Program-made: the position numbers and the translations under genes
From: Bacteroidales bacterium
Lineage (GTDB): Bacteria; Bacteroidota; Bacteroidia; Bacteroidales; Marinilabiliaceae
Direction: 5' to 3'
Assembly (NCBI GenBank): GCA_015061285.1
Contig: SUWW01000006.1
Span: 124,001-188,000 of the forward strand
Length of the DNA: 64,000 nt
Shown here: positions 6,707 to 16,678 of the stretch, one piece after another
Numbering within the stretch: position 1 is the stretch's first letter
Layout of the letters: the number at the start of each line of letters is the position of its first letter
Notes under the pieces: generated by a model
Database searches by the model: none
What the model was told of the DNA's origin: nothing
What the model saw: only the letters and a program-made list of their open reading frames with translations

Positions 6707-9403
6707 ATGAAAGGCTTATTTTCTGCAGCCATAATGTTAGCTTTTGCTATCGGTGCTGTAGCTCAAACCAGTCTCACTGGTACCGTTATTGATGAGTCGG
6801 GTGAACCTATTGTTGGCGCTGCCATTGTGCAGAGTGGCACTACTACAGGTACAGTTACCGATATCGACGGAAACTTCAAATTGACACTCACAACGACTCC
6901 TGTCGATGTAGAAATCTCTTATCTTGGGTATGTTACCCAAAAAATCAACACCAAAGGAGGCTCGCTTGGTCGTTTGCGTATGCAGACCGATTCGAAGGCT
7001 CTCGACGACGTTGTGGTGAAATCGTCGGTAGCTGTTGCTCGTAAGACACCTGTAGCGCTATCGAGTATTGATCCTGTAATTATTGAAGAAAAACTTGGAA
7101 CGCAAGAGTTCCCAGAATTACTTAATTCAACACCTGGTGTTTATGCAACCAAAAAGGGTGGCGGTTTTGGCGATTCTGAAATCAATATGCGTGGCTTCAA
7201 GAGTGCTAACGTTGCTGTCATGATTAATGGTGTGCCGGTCAACGATATGGAGTGGGGTGGCGTCTATTGGAGCAACTGGGCTGGCTTGTCTGATGTTACT
7301 CGTTCTATGCAGACTCAGCGCGGTCTTGGCGCAAGCAAAGTTTCGGCACCTTCGGTTGGTGGTACCATAAATATTGTAACAAAATCTATCGATGCAAAGA
7401 AAGGTGGTGCTTTATCGTACGCTGTTGGTAACGACGGTTATAATAAATTACTTGCAACCGTTTCTACTGGTATGAACGATAAGGGTTGGGCTCTGACGCT
7501 CCTCCTCGCTAAAACTTGGGGCGATGGCTATGTTCAAGGTACAGAATACGAGGCTTACAACTGGTTCTTCAGTCTTGCTAAGCGTATCAACGATAGCCAT
7601 CAATTGTCGCTCACTGCTTTCGGTGCTCCTCAATGGCACAACCAACGTAGTAGCTATGATGGTCTCACTATCGCAGGTTGGCAGAAGGTGAAAGACTATA
7701 TGGGCAACGATAGCCAGTATAAATACAATCCTACTTATGGCTTTGATAAAAACGGCGTAAGAAAGACTTCGTCGCACAATGAATACCATAAACCACAAAT
7801 CTCGCTCAATCACCAATGGCAGATAAGTGAGACTCAAACTCTCTCCACTGCGCTCTATTCTTCGATAGGTCGCGGTAATGGTTATAGCGGTCAAGGTCGC
7901 ACAAGCACCTATAGAAATGCGTGGTATGGTGCAAGCGATGGCTCATTGAATATGACCTACAGACATGCCGATGGAACTTTCGCTTACGACATGATTCAAG
8001 AGATGAACGAGCAGAGCGATCATGGTTCCGAAATGATTATGGCGAAGAATAAAAACTATCACACTTGGTTCGGTCTTCTCTCTAACTACAACAACGAGGT
8101 GAACGAAGATTTGACTATCTCTGGTGGTGTTGACTTCCGCTGGTATAAAGGTGTTCATACCAATGAAATCATCGATCTTTATAATGGTGCATATTATATA
8201 GATGATAGCAGTCGCAAGGGCGTCAAGGCTGAGAATAACAAGAAAGCTTCTGATCCTAACTATGTAAATGAGAAACTTGGTGTAGGCGACGTTGTTTATC
8301 GCGACTACGATGGCTACACCGTACAAGGCGGTCTCTTCGCTCAAGGCGAATACACGCTTGACGACTTCAACTTCTTCCTCTCTGGTTCCTTGTCGCGCAC
8401 TACATATTGGCGCTACGACCGTTTCTACTATGATGCTGATCATGCAGAATCGGACCACTTGAACTTCTGGGGCTACACTATAAAAGGTGGTGCTAATTAT
8501 AATATCAACGAATACAACAACGTATTCTTCAATGCTGGCTACATTAGCCGTGCGCCATTCTTCTCGGGTGGTGCATTCCTCTCTGCTCAAGTAAGTAATG
8601 CTACAAACCCAGATGCTGTGAACGAAAAGATTGCTTCGGTTGAAGCTGGCTATGGTTTTGAAAATAGCTGGTTCAAGGCAAGTCTCAACGCTTACTTCAC
8701 CAAATGGATGGATAAGACTATGACGAAGAGCTCAGAATATACTATGGCGGACGGCTCTACCGACCGCTGGAACGTCAACATGGAAGGTGTCAATGCGCGC
8801 CACATGGGTGTAGAACTCGACTTGCAGGCGCGTCCAGCCGATTGGGTAGAAATGAGTGGTATGTTCTCTCTTGGTAACTGGATCTGGGATTGTAATACTA
8901 CGGGTTATTTCTATAACTCACTTGGTCAACCTCTTGCAGATGACAAGGGTACTATCGCAAGTGGTTCTAAAGCCGCCGACCACGCCAAATCTATTATCAT
9001 ACTTGATAAAGTTCGCGTAGGTGGTTCTGCTCAGACAACTGCTGCCTTTGGTATCAAGTTCAAACCGATGAAGGGCTTCCGCGTAGGTATCGACTACAAC
9101 CTCTTTGCTCGTAACTATGCCGACTGGGAAGTCAAAGGCTCAGATATGGATTGGAATGGTACCAAGACGTTCAGTGATCCATGGCGCATCCCTTCAGGAC
9201 ATAAATTCAGTGCAAACGCAGGTTACTCATTTGCTCTCTGCGACAAGTTGAATGCAAACCTCTCAGGTAACGTAGATAACCTCTTCGACCAAGAGTATAT
9301 CGTAGACGCAACCGATGGCTCTGACCATACTTGGAAGACTGCATACAAGATTTTCTATGCATTCGGCAGAACATATTCGGTGAAATTCAAGCTGACATTC
9401 TAA
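6707..9403 (+). CDS. TonB-dependent outer-membrane receptor
   Basis: An 898-residue outer-membrane active transporter. A signal peptide (residues 1-19, ending AVAQ) precedes a carboxypeptidase-like regulatory domain (LTGTVIDESGEPIVGAAI, ~23-95) and a plug domain (~105-225, with VMINGVPVNDMEWGGV and GGTINIVTKS). The remainder is a beta barrel ending in an aromatic-rich strand with terminal Phe (VKFKLTF). There is no SusC-type signature, so it is a general rather than SusC-class receptor. It is 19 bp from the downstream lipoprotein gene, probably co-transcribed. Substrate unknown. Confidence 0.9.
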   Translation: MKGLFSAAIMLAFAIGAVAQTSLTGTVIDESGEPIVGAAIVQSGTTTGTVTDIDGNFKLTLTTTPVDVEISYLGYVTQKINTKGGSLGRLRMQTDSKALDDVVVKSSVAVARKTPVALSSIDPVIIEEKLGTQEFPELLNSTPGVYATKKGGGFGDSEINMRGFKSANVAVMINGVPVNDMEWGGVYWSNWAGLSDVTRSMQTQRGLGASKVSAPSVGGTINIVTKSIDAKKGGALSYAVGNDGYNKLLATVSTGMNDKGWALTLLLAKTWGDGYVQGTEYEAYNWFFSLAKRINDSHQLSLTAFGAPQWHNQRSSYDGLTIAGWQKVKDYMGNDSQYKYNPTYGFDKNGVRKTSSHNEYHKPQISLNHQWQISETQTLSTALYSSIGRGNGYSGQGRTSTYRNAWYGASDGSLNMTYRHADGTFAYDMIQEMNEQSDHGSEMIMAKNKNYHTWFGLLSNYNNEVNEDLTISGGVDFRWYKGVHTNEIIDLYNGAYYIDDSSRKGVKAENNKKASDPNYVNEKLGVGDVVYRDYDGYTVQGGLFAQGEYTLDDFNFFLSGSLSRTTYWRYDRFYYDADHAESDHLNFWGYTIKGGANYNINEYNNVFFNAGYISRAPFFSGGAFLSAQVSNATNPDAVNEKIASVEAGYGFENSWFKASLNAYFTKWMDKTMTKSSEYTMADGSTDRWNVNMEGVNARHMGVELDLQARPADWVEMSGMFSLGNWIWDCNTTGYFYNSLGQPLADDKGTIASGSKAADHAKSIIILDKVRVGGSAQTTAAFGIKFKPMKGFRVGIDYNLFARNYADWEVKGSDMDWNGTKTFSDPWRIPSGHKFSANAGYSFALCDKLNANLSGNVDNLFDQEYIVDATDGSDHTWKTAYKIFYAFGRTYSVKFKLTF

Positions 9404-9422
9404 ACATATTACATAGAACCGT

Positions 9423-11816
9423 ATGAAAACTAAAATATATACACTCGTATGTATGTCGGCTCTTGCGCTTGCAGGCTGCGACTACAACGACGATCATTTT
9501 GAAGGTCTCGACGATATTGTCCGCGATTCTCGTATTGACATCAAGAAGTTGACTTATACACTTACCGATGCCGATTATGCTACTATTGGTAAGTACAGCC
9601 CAGTTGATGCAGCCGATACTGTAGAATTGAAAGGTTTGGCAAAAGCACAATCGTTTAGTTCTACTGATTTCGCAGAGCGGTACATACCTAAATTTTTGGC
9701 AAGTAAATATCCAACAGCCGACAACGCATCGGCTGTGAATGTTACTTACAACTTGTCAAAAGATGCGCCTGAGTATCTTGCTCAGATAGCTGATGCTGCT
9801 AAATATGAGCTTACCGATGCTGATTATGCTGAAGCTTGGGGCTCAAATGATGCTGTGTCGTATCTTACGCCTCGCACTATCTCAAAACTTCCATCTTTGA
9901 TCTCTGCTAATGTAGAAGCTGAGAAAGATGGCTTGGCTATGATTACATATAAATATTCCGAAACCGAACCTCAAACATCGACCAACGAGACCGCTTCTTC
10001 ATGGACAAAACTTACGGTGAATAACCTCCCCGAAGGAACATCGTGGAACTATGTTTCTTCGAATGCTGACCTTTCAGCGTTTGCAGGTAAGAAAATTCGT
10101 ATTGGTGTCCGTTATCTAAGTACTTCTGAAGTGGCTGGTACTATAGAACTTGAGAGTGCACATGTAGGAGAAGCTACAGAAGGTCGTTCGGATCTTTATA
10201 TGTATAAAGCAAATGAAGATGAAACATATTCTTTGGCTACCAAATTTGCGGCTGGTACGTACTTTATAGCTGGCAAAAATGCTGATGGTAATTTGGTACC
10301 TTTTGCTAAACCCAAAGATACCAGTAAAACGTATGGTTATTTCGGTATAGAAACGCCGATTGCAGCTGCCGAAAAACTATCAGCTGAGGTTGTTGCTCCG
10401 TATTTAGTAGAGATCACACCAGCCGAGAGTGGAATTGGTAATACCATCAAAAATGCTGATGGTAACTACATTTTCATGAAGGGTACATACAACAATTTCA
10501 ATCTTGCTGCCGAAATACCTGAAGATGGTAATGGTCAATGGGTGTTTGCATATAAAGGAGAGGGTTGCATAAGTATTGCTAACACGGCAAATTCTAAGAT
10601 TGTGAAATTCGATGCTGAGTACGGCAATATAGGAGCGTACGCAGGTGAGTATTTTGCCAATCATCTATGCTCAGAAAGTACCGACGCTCCTGAAGGTCTT
10701 TCGTTTGTCGACGTAACACTTCCCGATGGCGTGTCATACATTTGGAGTGCAACCAAGGCTTACGGATTGAAAGCTACTGCGTATGTAAACAATGCAAGTT
10801 ATGAAAGCGAAAGTTGGTTTGTTACCAACGAAATAGACCTATCTGAAGCTACGGCTCCAGTCCTGACTTTCGAATGCGCAGCCAACAAGTTTAGTGGCTC
10901 TGCTGTGAGCGACTTCTTCGAAGTATATGTTTCTGAAGATTACGAAGATGGTCAAGAAATAAATGTTTCAGGTAATAAGAGCCTAAAAGCTGCATCTGCC
11001 GAGACAAAATATGCGTTATATAAATATAATGGCTCTTCTTGGTCGGCATATACTTCAGGCGTTATTGTGCTCAATCCTTCTGATTACACAGCAATGGGCT
11101 TGAAGTATGCAAACTTCAGTGCAACCGACAAGGCAGAAGTCTACATACCTAAATTCTTGGCAACCAATAAACCATACGCATTGGAAGAAGATGTTGTGGC
11201 TGTGGTATATAATTACTACGATGCGACTTCCAAAGTTACTTCGCTTAGCGCCGACGAATATAATTTCATCGATGGAGCATGGAGCAAAACGTCAACATCT
11301 GACGTTGTAACAAGTCAATTCGTAAAGACAAATGGTGCGTTTGTGTTCGACCCATCGGTAGTTATCAACTTGCCAAAGGCATCTACGAGTGCATATTTCT
11401 ATCAAACTTGCACTGATTGGGTTTGGGAAAATATTGATACTCCACTAGGCTTCACAGCTAAAGGTCAAGGCTACGTAACAAGTTATGCTAATAACGAATA
11501 TTATACAGGTAGCACCGCATACCAGAACAATGTAGATTGGCGTGTGGCTAAAGCTCGTGAGCAGTATGCTGCTGGTTACGAAGGCTTGAGCGACGATGAA
11601 GCATTGGCGCTTATGCAAGATCACCTAAAGGAGGCTTGGGCTGCTACATTGTCAATACTCTATCCTGATGCTAAACCTATCGAAGGTATTGATATTACAT
11701 ACACCATCAACTTCATTGTTTATGGTCTCGATCAGACAGATTGGACTGTGGTGTTCAAACTTGTTGGTGTCGGACAATTCGAATATGTAGAAGAATCGCT
11801 TCAAAGTGTAGAATAA
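9423..11816 (+). CDS. large surface lipoprotein with duplicated module, partner of TonB receptor
   Basis: A 797-residue lipoprotein: the signal peptide ends in lipobox LALAGC with Cys19. A module with TDADYATIG and then YIPKFLASK occurs at ~48-130 and again at ~560-660 (SDYTAMG, then YIPKFLATN). Between them are beta-rich segments that resemble choice-of-anchor J domains: SSWTKLTVNNLP with KKIRIGVRYLS, and SWFVTNEIDLSEATAPVL. The gene follows the TonB receptor in the same operon, which suggests surface capture of the same ligand (inference). Family name and ligand not known to me. Confidence 0.75.
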   Translation: MKTKIYTLVCMSALALAGCDYNDDHFEGLDDIVRDSRIDIKKLTYTLTDADYATIGKYSPVDAADTVELKGLAKAQSFSSTDFAERYIPKFLASKYPTADNASAVNVTYNLSKDAPEYLAQIADAAKYELTDADYAEAWGSNDAVSYLTPRTISKLPSLISANVEAEKDGLAMITYKYSETEPQTSTNETASSWTKLTVNNLPEGTSWNYVSSNADLSAFAGKKIRIGVRYLSTSEVAGTIELESAHVGEATEGRSDLYMYKANEDETYSLATKFAAGTYFIAGKNADGNLVPFAKPKDTSKTYGYFGIETPIAAAEKLSAEVVAPYLVEITPAESGIGNTIKNADGNYIFMKGTYNNFNLAAEIPEDGNGQWVFAYKGEGCISIANTANSKIVKFDAEYGNIGAYAGEYFANHLCSESTDAPEGLSFVDVTLPDGVSYIWSATKAYGLKATAYVNNASYESESWFVTNEIDLSEATAPVLTFECAANKFSGSAVSDFFEVYVSEDYEDGQEINVSGNKSLKAASAETKYALYKYNGSSWSAYTSGVIVLNPSDYTAMGLKYANFSATDKAEVYIPKFLATNKPYALEEDVVAVVYNYYDATSKVTSLSADEYNFIDGAWSKTSTSDVVTSQFVKTNGAFVFDPSVVINLPKASTSAYFYQTCTDWVWENIDTPLGFTAKGQGYVTSYANNEYYTGSTAYQNNVDWRVAKAREQYAAGYEGLSDDEALALMQDHLKEAWAATLSILYPDAKPIEGIDITYTINFIVYGLDQTDWTVVFKLVGVGQFEYVEESLQSVE

Positions 11817-11840
11817 ACATTGAAGAATTATTTATAACAA

Positions 11841-11873
11841 AGTAGTCATTCCTACGTAGGAATGGCTACTTTT
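11841..11873 (+). terminator. terminator after TonB receptor-lipoprotein operon
   Basis: AGTAGTCATTCCTA pairs with TAGGAATGGCTACT around a tiny CG loop, followed by TTT. Confidence 0.75.
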
Positions 11874-12057
11874 CTTGTATATGGAGTTTTGGTTAATAAA
11901 AGTTATAAGTAGTTATGTTATAATAGTTTTATGTGAAAAGATGTGATGTTCTCGATTGCATATTAAGTTGTGATGAAAGGCAAAACCGATTGCTTTTTGA
12001 GAAAAATAGGGCTTTGGTAAGCCATGTATTATACTTTAGTCCAAACAATAAACACTA

Positions 12058-12088
12058 TTTGAATTGTTCGGCAAAAAGAATACTTTTG
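12058..12088 (+). promoter_or_regulatory. rpsA promoter (TTTG-N19-TACTTTTG)
   Basis: TTTG at 12058-12061 and TACTTTTG at 12081-12088 are separated by exactly 19 bp, a full match to the Bacteroides -33/-7 consensus. This leaves a leader of about 50 nt before the rpsA ATG at 12145. Confidence 0.75.
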
Positions 12089-12144
12089 CGCCGTTTGTTT
12101 TATAACAGCATAATGTCTAACTATTAATTAGAAAACATTTTTTC

Positions 12145-13923
12145 ATGAGTGAATTACAAGAAGGAGTAGCTGGTTTCGACTGGGAATCCTTGGAAAATGG
12201 TGGCGCGAAAGTTGCCGAAAGTCGTGAGAAGCAAGCTGCTGATTACGAGAAAACCCTCTCAACCGTAGCAGAAAAAGAGGTTGTAGACGGTACTGTGATT
12301 GCAATCACAAAACGTGAAGTCGTTGTAAATGTAGGCTTCAAATCAGACGGTATCATCAATAACAATGAATTCCGTTACAATCCTGACCTCAAAGTAGGTG
12401 ATACTGTAGAAGTATACGTTGAAAGCCGTGAGGACAAGAAAGGTCAGTTGGTTCTCTCTCACAAAAAAGCTCGTGCAATCCGTTCATGGGATCGCGTAAA
12501 TGCGGCTCTCGAAAATGACGAAATTGTTAAGGGTTACGTTAAATGTCGCACTAAGGGCGGTATGATTGTAGACGTATTTGGTATCGAGGCATTCTTGCCA
12601 GGTTCACAAATCGACGTTAAGCCTATCCGCGACTACGATGTATTCGTTGGCAAGACAATGGAATTCAAAGTTGTCAAAATCAACAACGAATACCGCAATG
12701 TTGTTGTCTCACACAAAGCTCTTATCGAAGCTGAGCTTGAGCAACAGAAGAAAGATATTATCTCGAAACTCGAGAAGGGTCAGATCCTCGTTGGTACTGT
12801 TAAGAATATCACCTCTTACGGTGTATTCATCGACCTCGGCGGCGTAGATGGTCTTATCCACATCACCGACCTCTCATGGGGCCGTGTACAACATCCAGAA
12901 GAGATTGTTCAACTCGATCAGAAACTCAATGTTGTTATTCTCGACTTCGATGACGCTAAAACCCGTATCGCTCTCGGCTTGAAACAACTTACTCCTCATC
13001 CATGGGATTCTCTTGACCCTAACCTCAAAGTTGGTGACAAGGTTAAGGGTAAAGTAGTTGTTATGGCTGACTATGGCGCATTTGTAGAAATTGCACCTGG
13101 CGTTGAAGGTCTTATCCACGTAAGCGAAATGAGCTGGAGCCAGCACCTCCGCAGTGCACAAGACTTCCTCAAAGTTGGTGACGAAGTTGAAGCTCAAATC
13201 CTTACCCTCGACCGTGCAGAGCGCAAGATGTCTCTTGGTATCAAACAACTTCACCCAGATCCATGGGCTAATATCGAAGAGAAATATGCAGTTGGTACAA
13301 AGCACACTGCAGTTGTACGCAACTTCACCAACTTCGGTATTTTCGCCGAAATCGAAGAGGGCATCGATGGTCTTATCCACATTTCTGACCTCTCTTGGAC
13401 CAAGAAGATTAAACACCCAGCTGAGTTCACCTCAATTGGCGACAAGATTGAAGTTGTTGTTCTCGAAATCGACAAAGAGAATCGCCGTTTGAGCCTTGGT
13501 CACAAGCAACTCGAAGACAATCCTTGGGACGTATTCGAAACCATCTTCACCGTTGACTCAGTACACGAAGGCACAATCACCGAAATTCTTGAGCGTGGTG
13601 CAGTAGTTGCACTTCCTTACGGTGTTGAAGGCTTCGCTACTCCACGTCACCTTGTAAAAGAAGACGGTTCGAAAGCTAAAGTAGACGAGAAACTTCCATT
13701 CAAGGTTATCGAATTCAACAAGAGCGCAAAACGTATCATCCTCTCTCACTCACGTATCTGGGAAGACGAGAAACGTGCTGCTGAAGGCGGTGAGCCAGCT
13801 CGCGAGACCAAGAAAGCTGCTAAGGCTAAGAAGAGCGACGTTGAAGTAACAACTCTCGGCGACATTTCTGAACTTGCAGCTCTCAAAGACAAGTTGGAAG
13901 CTGACGGAAAGAAAGGTGAATAA
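12145..13923 (+). CDS. rpsA: 30S ribosomal protein S1
   Basis: A 592-residue mRNA-binding ribosomal protein. Six S1 domains can be read in order, for example VDGTVIAITKREVVVNVG, VKGYVKCRTKGGMIVDV, VGTVKNITSYGVFIDLG, VKGKVVVMADYGAFVEI, AVVRNFTNFGIFAEI and EGTITEILERGAVVAL. Domains 3-5 carry the GLIHI/GLIHV signature. A lysine/alanine-rich tail follows (ETKKAAKAKKS). In Bacteroidota, S1 matters more than Shine-Dalgarno pairing for start selection. Strong promoter directly upstream. Confidence 0.96.
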   Translation: MSELQEGVAGFDWESLENGGAKVAESREKQAADYEKTLSTVAEKEVVDGTVIAITKREVVVNVGFKSDGIINNNEFRYNPDLKVGDTVEVYVESREDKKGQLVLSHKKARAIRSWDRVNAALENDEIVKGYVKCRTKGGMIVDVFGIEAFLPGSQIDVKPIRDYDVFVGKTMEFKVVKINNEYRNVVVSHKALIEAELEQQKKDIISKLEKGQILVGTVKNITSYGVFIDLGGVDGLIHITDLSWGRVQHPEEIVQLDQKLNVVILDFDDAKTRIALGLKQLTPHPWDSLDPNLKVGDKVKGKVVVMADYGAFVEIAPGVEGLIHVSEMSWSQHLRSAQDFLKVGDEVEAQILTLDRAERKMSLGIKQLHPDPWANIEEKYAVGTKHTAVVRNFTNFGIFAEIEEGIDGLIHISDLSWTKKIKHPAEFTSIGDKIEVVVLEIDKENRRLSLGHKQLEDNPWDVFETIFTVDSVHEGTITEILERGAVVALPYGVEGFATPRHLVKEDGSKAKVDEKLPFKVIEFNKSAKRIILSHSRIWEDEKRAAEGGEPARETKKAAKAKKSDVEVTTLGDISELAALKDKLEADGKKGE

Positions 13924-13948
13924 TAACTATCTATAATTACACAAAACG

Positions 13949-14284
13949 ATGGATTTTGAAGTACAGTCTAATGATGGCTACTCAATACTTACGATGAACG
14001 CTGAGAGTTTGGATGCTCAGACGACACCGAAACTTCGTTCCGAACTCGTCATTTTGTCGGGTAAAGGCGTCAATAAGATGATTATTGACCTAACGAAATG
14101 TAAAAGTTGTGATGCCGTTGGCCTTAGTGCTATTCTTATTGCTCATCGTTTGTGTAAAGATGGTCGCCTCTTTTTGGTAGGCGTTTGCGAAGAGGTTGAA
14201 AGAATGCTTTCAATTCAGCGCTTCGACCCACCAATCGTCATTCTCGACAACATTAACGAGGCCATTGATCGAATGAATAACTAA
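13949..14284 (+). CDS. STAS-domain protein (anti-sigma factor antagonist-like)
   Basis: A 111-residue single STAS domain of the SpoIIAA/RsbV type: beta-strand YSILTMNAESLDAQTTPKL, then KMIIDLTKCKSCDAVGLSA (~47-66). The phosphorylated Ser of canonical antagonists sits in a D-S-S-G-L motif. Here the equivalent reads D-A-V-G-L, so regulation by serine phosphorylation is unlikely. No anti-sigma kinase gene is next to it. It lies 25 bp after rpsA and 32 bp before rnz, so it is probably read with them. Confidence 0.8.
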   Translation: MDFEVQSNDGYSILTMNAESLDAQTTPKLRSELVILSGKGVNKMIIDLTKCKSCDAVGLSAILIAHRLCKDGRLFLVGVCEEVERMLSIQRFDPPIVILDNINEAIDRMNN

Positions 14285-14316
14285 ATGGTGATTACCGCCG
14301 ACGTAAGCTTATAGTC

Positions 14317-15231
14317 ATGTCGATGGAACTCACCGTACTTGGTTGCAATTCGGCTTTGCCGACCTCATATAGGAATCCGTCCGCTCAGATACTTACTGTG
14401 TCTGGGCGGACGTTTTTGATTGATTGTGGCGAAGGAACACAATTCCAGTTGCGCAAGTTGCACATCAACTTCATGCGCATCGATTACATATTTATTTCTC
14501 ATATACATGGCGATCACATCTTCGGATTGTTAGGCTTGATTTCTACTATGTCGTTACTCAACCGTTCGACGCCTTTGGAAATCTTTGCTGATACTGCCTA
14601 TGAAGATCTGTTTAATCGTCAAATTGCTTTCTTTTGCGAAAATCTAACTTTCCCAATTATCTATCATCCATTGGCAGTTGACAAACCGCACGTCATCCTT
14701 AACATAAAAGGTGTGCAGGTTCAGACTGTGCCTTTGGTTCATCGTGTGCCTACGAATGGTTTCATATTCCGCGAACAAGCTAAAGCTCCCAATATTCGCA
14801 AATCTGCTATTTGTAAGTATGGATTATCTATTGCCGACATCGTGTCGATAAAAGATGGTAAACCCTACTTCGATAGTGTAACTGGCGAAGAAGTTGATAG
14901 GAGCGAACTTGTCATCGAGGCAGAAGAGCCCAAGAGTTACGCATACATATCCGATACTGCATACCTACCATCGATAGTGGAACAGGTAAAAGGCGTATCG
15001 CTACTATATCATGAAGCAACATTTGCCGACGACAATGCTGAGTTGGCTGGTAAAACATACCACAGCACAGCAAAGCAGGCCGCTACTATAGCGCGCGATG
15101 CAGGTGTTGGTAAATTGCTTATTGGTCATTATTCAAGTAGATACAAAGAAACCGATGTTCTCGAACAAGAGGCTCAATCGGTATTTCAAGATACAACAGC
15201 CGTCTATGATGGCTATTCGTTGGTTTTCTAA
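14317..15231 (+). CDS. rnz: ribonuclease Z
   Basis: A 304-residue short-form tRNase Z: a metallo-beta-lactamase-fold zinc endonuclease that matures tRNA 3' ends. The core motif is FISHIHGDHIFGLLGL (~60-75, HxHxDH). Further metal ligands lie in LVHRVPTNGF, YISDTAYL and LLIGHYSSRY. The first ATG at 14317 gives MSMELTVLGC; Met3 is an equally good start. The terminal region YDGYSLVF is intact. Confidence 0.93.
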   Translation: MSMELTVLGCNSALPTSYRNPSAQILTVSGRTFLIDCGEGTQFQLRKLHINFMRIDYIFISHIHGDHIFGLLGLISTMSLLNRSTPLEIFADTAYEDLFNRQIAFFCENLTFPIIYHPLAVDKPHVILNIKGVQVQTVPLVHRVPTNGFIFREQAKAPNIRKSAICKYGLSIADIVSIKDGKPYFDSVTGEEVDRSELVIEAEEPKSYAYISDTAYLPSIVEQVKGVSLLYHEATFADDNAELAGKTYHSTAKQAATIARDAGVGKLLIGHYSSRYKETDVLEQEAQSVFQDTTAVYDGYSLVF

Positions 15232-15263
15232 ACCAGCATTAGGCATAAATAGCAAGCGTTTGC

Positions 15264-15271
15264 TACTTTTG
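15264..15271 (+). promoter_or_regulatory. -7 box upstream of ffh
   Basis: TACTTTTG fits TAnnTTTG, 46 bp before the ffh ATG. The -33 element is weak. Confidence 0.4.
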
Positions 15272-15317
15272 CCGCGTTATACATACATAAGAATAATATA
15301 AAAACCATATATAAACG

Positions 15318-16652
15318 ATGTTTGAAAATCTAAGTGAGAGACTTGAACGTTCGTTCAAGGTGCTCAGAGGCGAAGGTAAGATTACCGAGTTGAATGTCGC
15401 CGACACTCTAAAAGATGTTCGTAAGGCACTCCTTGATGCCGATGTTAACTATAAAGTAGCTAAGCAATTTACTGATAACGTACGTCAGAAAGCTATCGGA
15501 CAGAATGTGCTCACAGCGGTGAAGCCAGGACAGATGATGGTTAAGATTGTTTATGACGAACTTACTGCTTTGATGGGTGGCGAAGCTGCCGATATAAACA
15601 TCAAAGGTCAGCCAGCTGTTGTATTGATGTCGGGTTTGCAAGGTTCTGGTAAAACCACGTTTAGTGGCAAACTTGCAAACATGATAAAGACAAAACGTGG
15701 CAAAAATCCATTGCTTGTTGCTTGCGACGTCTATCGCCCTGCTGCTATCGAACAGTTGCGCGTAGTTGGCGAACAAATTGGCGTGGAAGTATATTCTGAA
15801 CCCGACAATAACAATCCTGAGAAGATTTCTAAAAATGCTGTAGAATATGCCAAAAAGAATGGTTTCGATGTGGTAATAGTCGATACTGCAGGTCGTTTGG
15901 CTGTTGATGAGCAGATGATGAACGAGATTGAAGGCTTGAAGAAGGCTCTCGATCCTCAAGAAATTCTCTTCGTGGTCGACTCGATGACTGGTCAAGATGC
16001 CGTAAATACAGCGGCTGAATTTAATCAGCGTCTCGACTTCGATGGCGTAGTGCTTACCAAACTCGATGGTGATACACGTGGTGGTGCAGCGCTTTCTATA
16101 CGTAGTGTCGTAAATAAACCTATCAAATTCATAGGTACGGGCGAAAAAATCGACGCAATCGACGTGTTCCACCCATCGCGTATGGCAGATCGTATACTTG
16201 GTATGGGTGATATACGAAGCCTTGTTGAACGCGCGCAAGAGAGTATCGATGAAAAGGAGGCTGCAAAACTTCAGAAGAAGATTGCTGCTAACAAGTTCGA
16301 CCTTGAAGACTTCCTCGATCAGATTCAGAAAATCAAAAAGATGGGTAACATCAAAGATTTGATGGGTATGATTCCGGGTGTAGGCAAGGTTATCAAGGAT
16401 ATTGATATTGATGATAATGCGTTCAAAGGCACCGAAGCCATAATACGCTCTATGACTCCTACCGAGCGTAAGAATCCGCAAATCATTGATGGAAATCGCA
16501 GAAAGAGAATAGCTGCTGGTAGTGGCACTTCACTCCAAGAAGTTAATCGCCTCTTGAAGCAATTCGAAGAGATGCGCAAAGTGATGAAAGCTATGAATTC
16601 GGGCTCTGGACGTAGCAACATGCAGCGCATGATGAATATGATTAGACGATAA
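15318..16652 (+). CDS. ffh: signal recognition particle protein Ffh
   Basis: A 444-residue SRP54 GTPase that targets membrane proteins to the translocon. The N-domain helical bundle (1-~95) leads into the G domain: [15 protein letters not shown] (~110, P-loop), [17 protein letters not shown] and [14 protein letters not shown]. The methionine-rich M domain begins at about 320 ([19 protein letters not shown]) and ends in basic/Met-rich [12 protein letters not shown] for 4.5S RNA and signal peptide binding. Its receptor gene ftsY is 2.5 kb downstream. Confidence 0.97.
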   Translation: MFENLSERLERSFKVLRGEGKITELNVADTLKDVRKALLDADVNYKVAKQFTDNVRQKAIGQNVLTAVKPGQMMVKIVYDELTALMGGEAADINIKGQPAVVLMSGLQGSGKTTFSGKLANMIKTKRGKNPLLVACDVYRPAAIEQLRVVGEQIGVEVYSEPDNNNPEKISKNAVEYAKKNGFDVVIVDTAGRLAVDEQMMNEIEGLKKALDPQEILFVVDSMTGQDAVNTAAEFNQRLDFDGVVLTKLDGDTRGGAALSIRSVVNKPIKFIGTGEKIDAIDVFHPSRMADRILGMGDIRSLVERAQESIDEKEAAKLQKKIAANKFDLEDFLDQIQKIKKMGNIKDLMGMIPGVGKVIKDIDIDDNAFKGTEAIIRSMTPTERKNPQIIDGNRRKRIAAGSGTSLQEVNRLLKQFEEMRKVMKAMNSGSGRSNMQRMMNMIRR

Positions 16653-16678
16653 ATCAAAGTATTTCAATACATATAAAT

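Larger units (their letters stand above)
11817..12144 (+). other. intergenic region before rpsA
   Basis: A 328-bp gap holding the terminator at 11841-11873 and a strong promoter at 12058-12088. A short open frame at 11933-12127 has no coding character and overlaps the promoter. Confidence 0.6.

Noticed and set aside
15408-16481. 357-codon open frame antisense to ffh
   Set aside because: It is an exact shadow of the strongly conserved ffh frame; the reading has no protein-family features and odd Cys/His/Tyr-rich composition.
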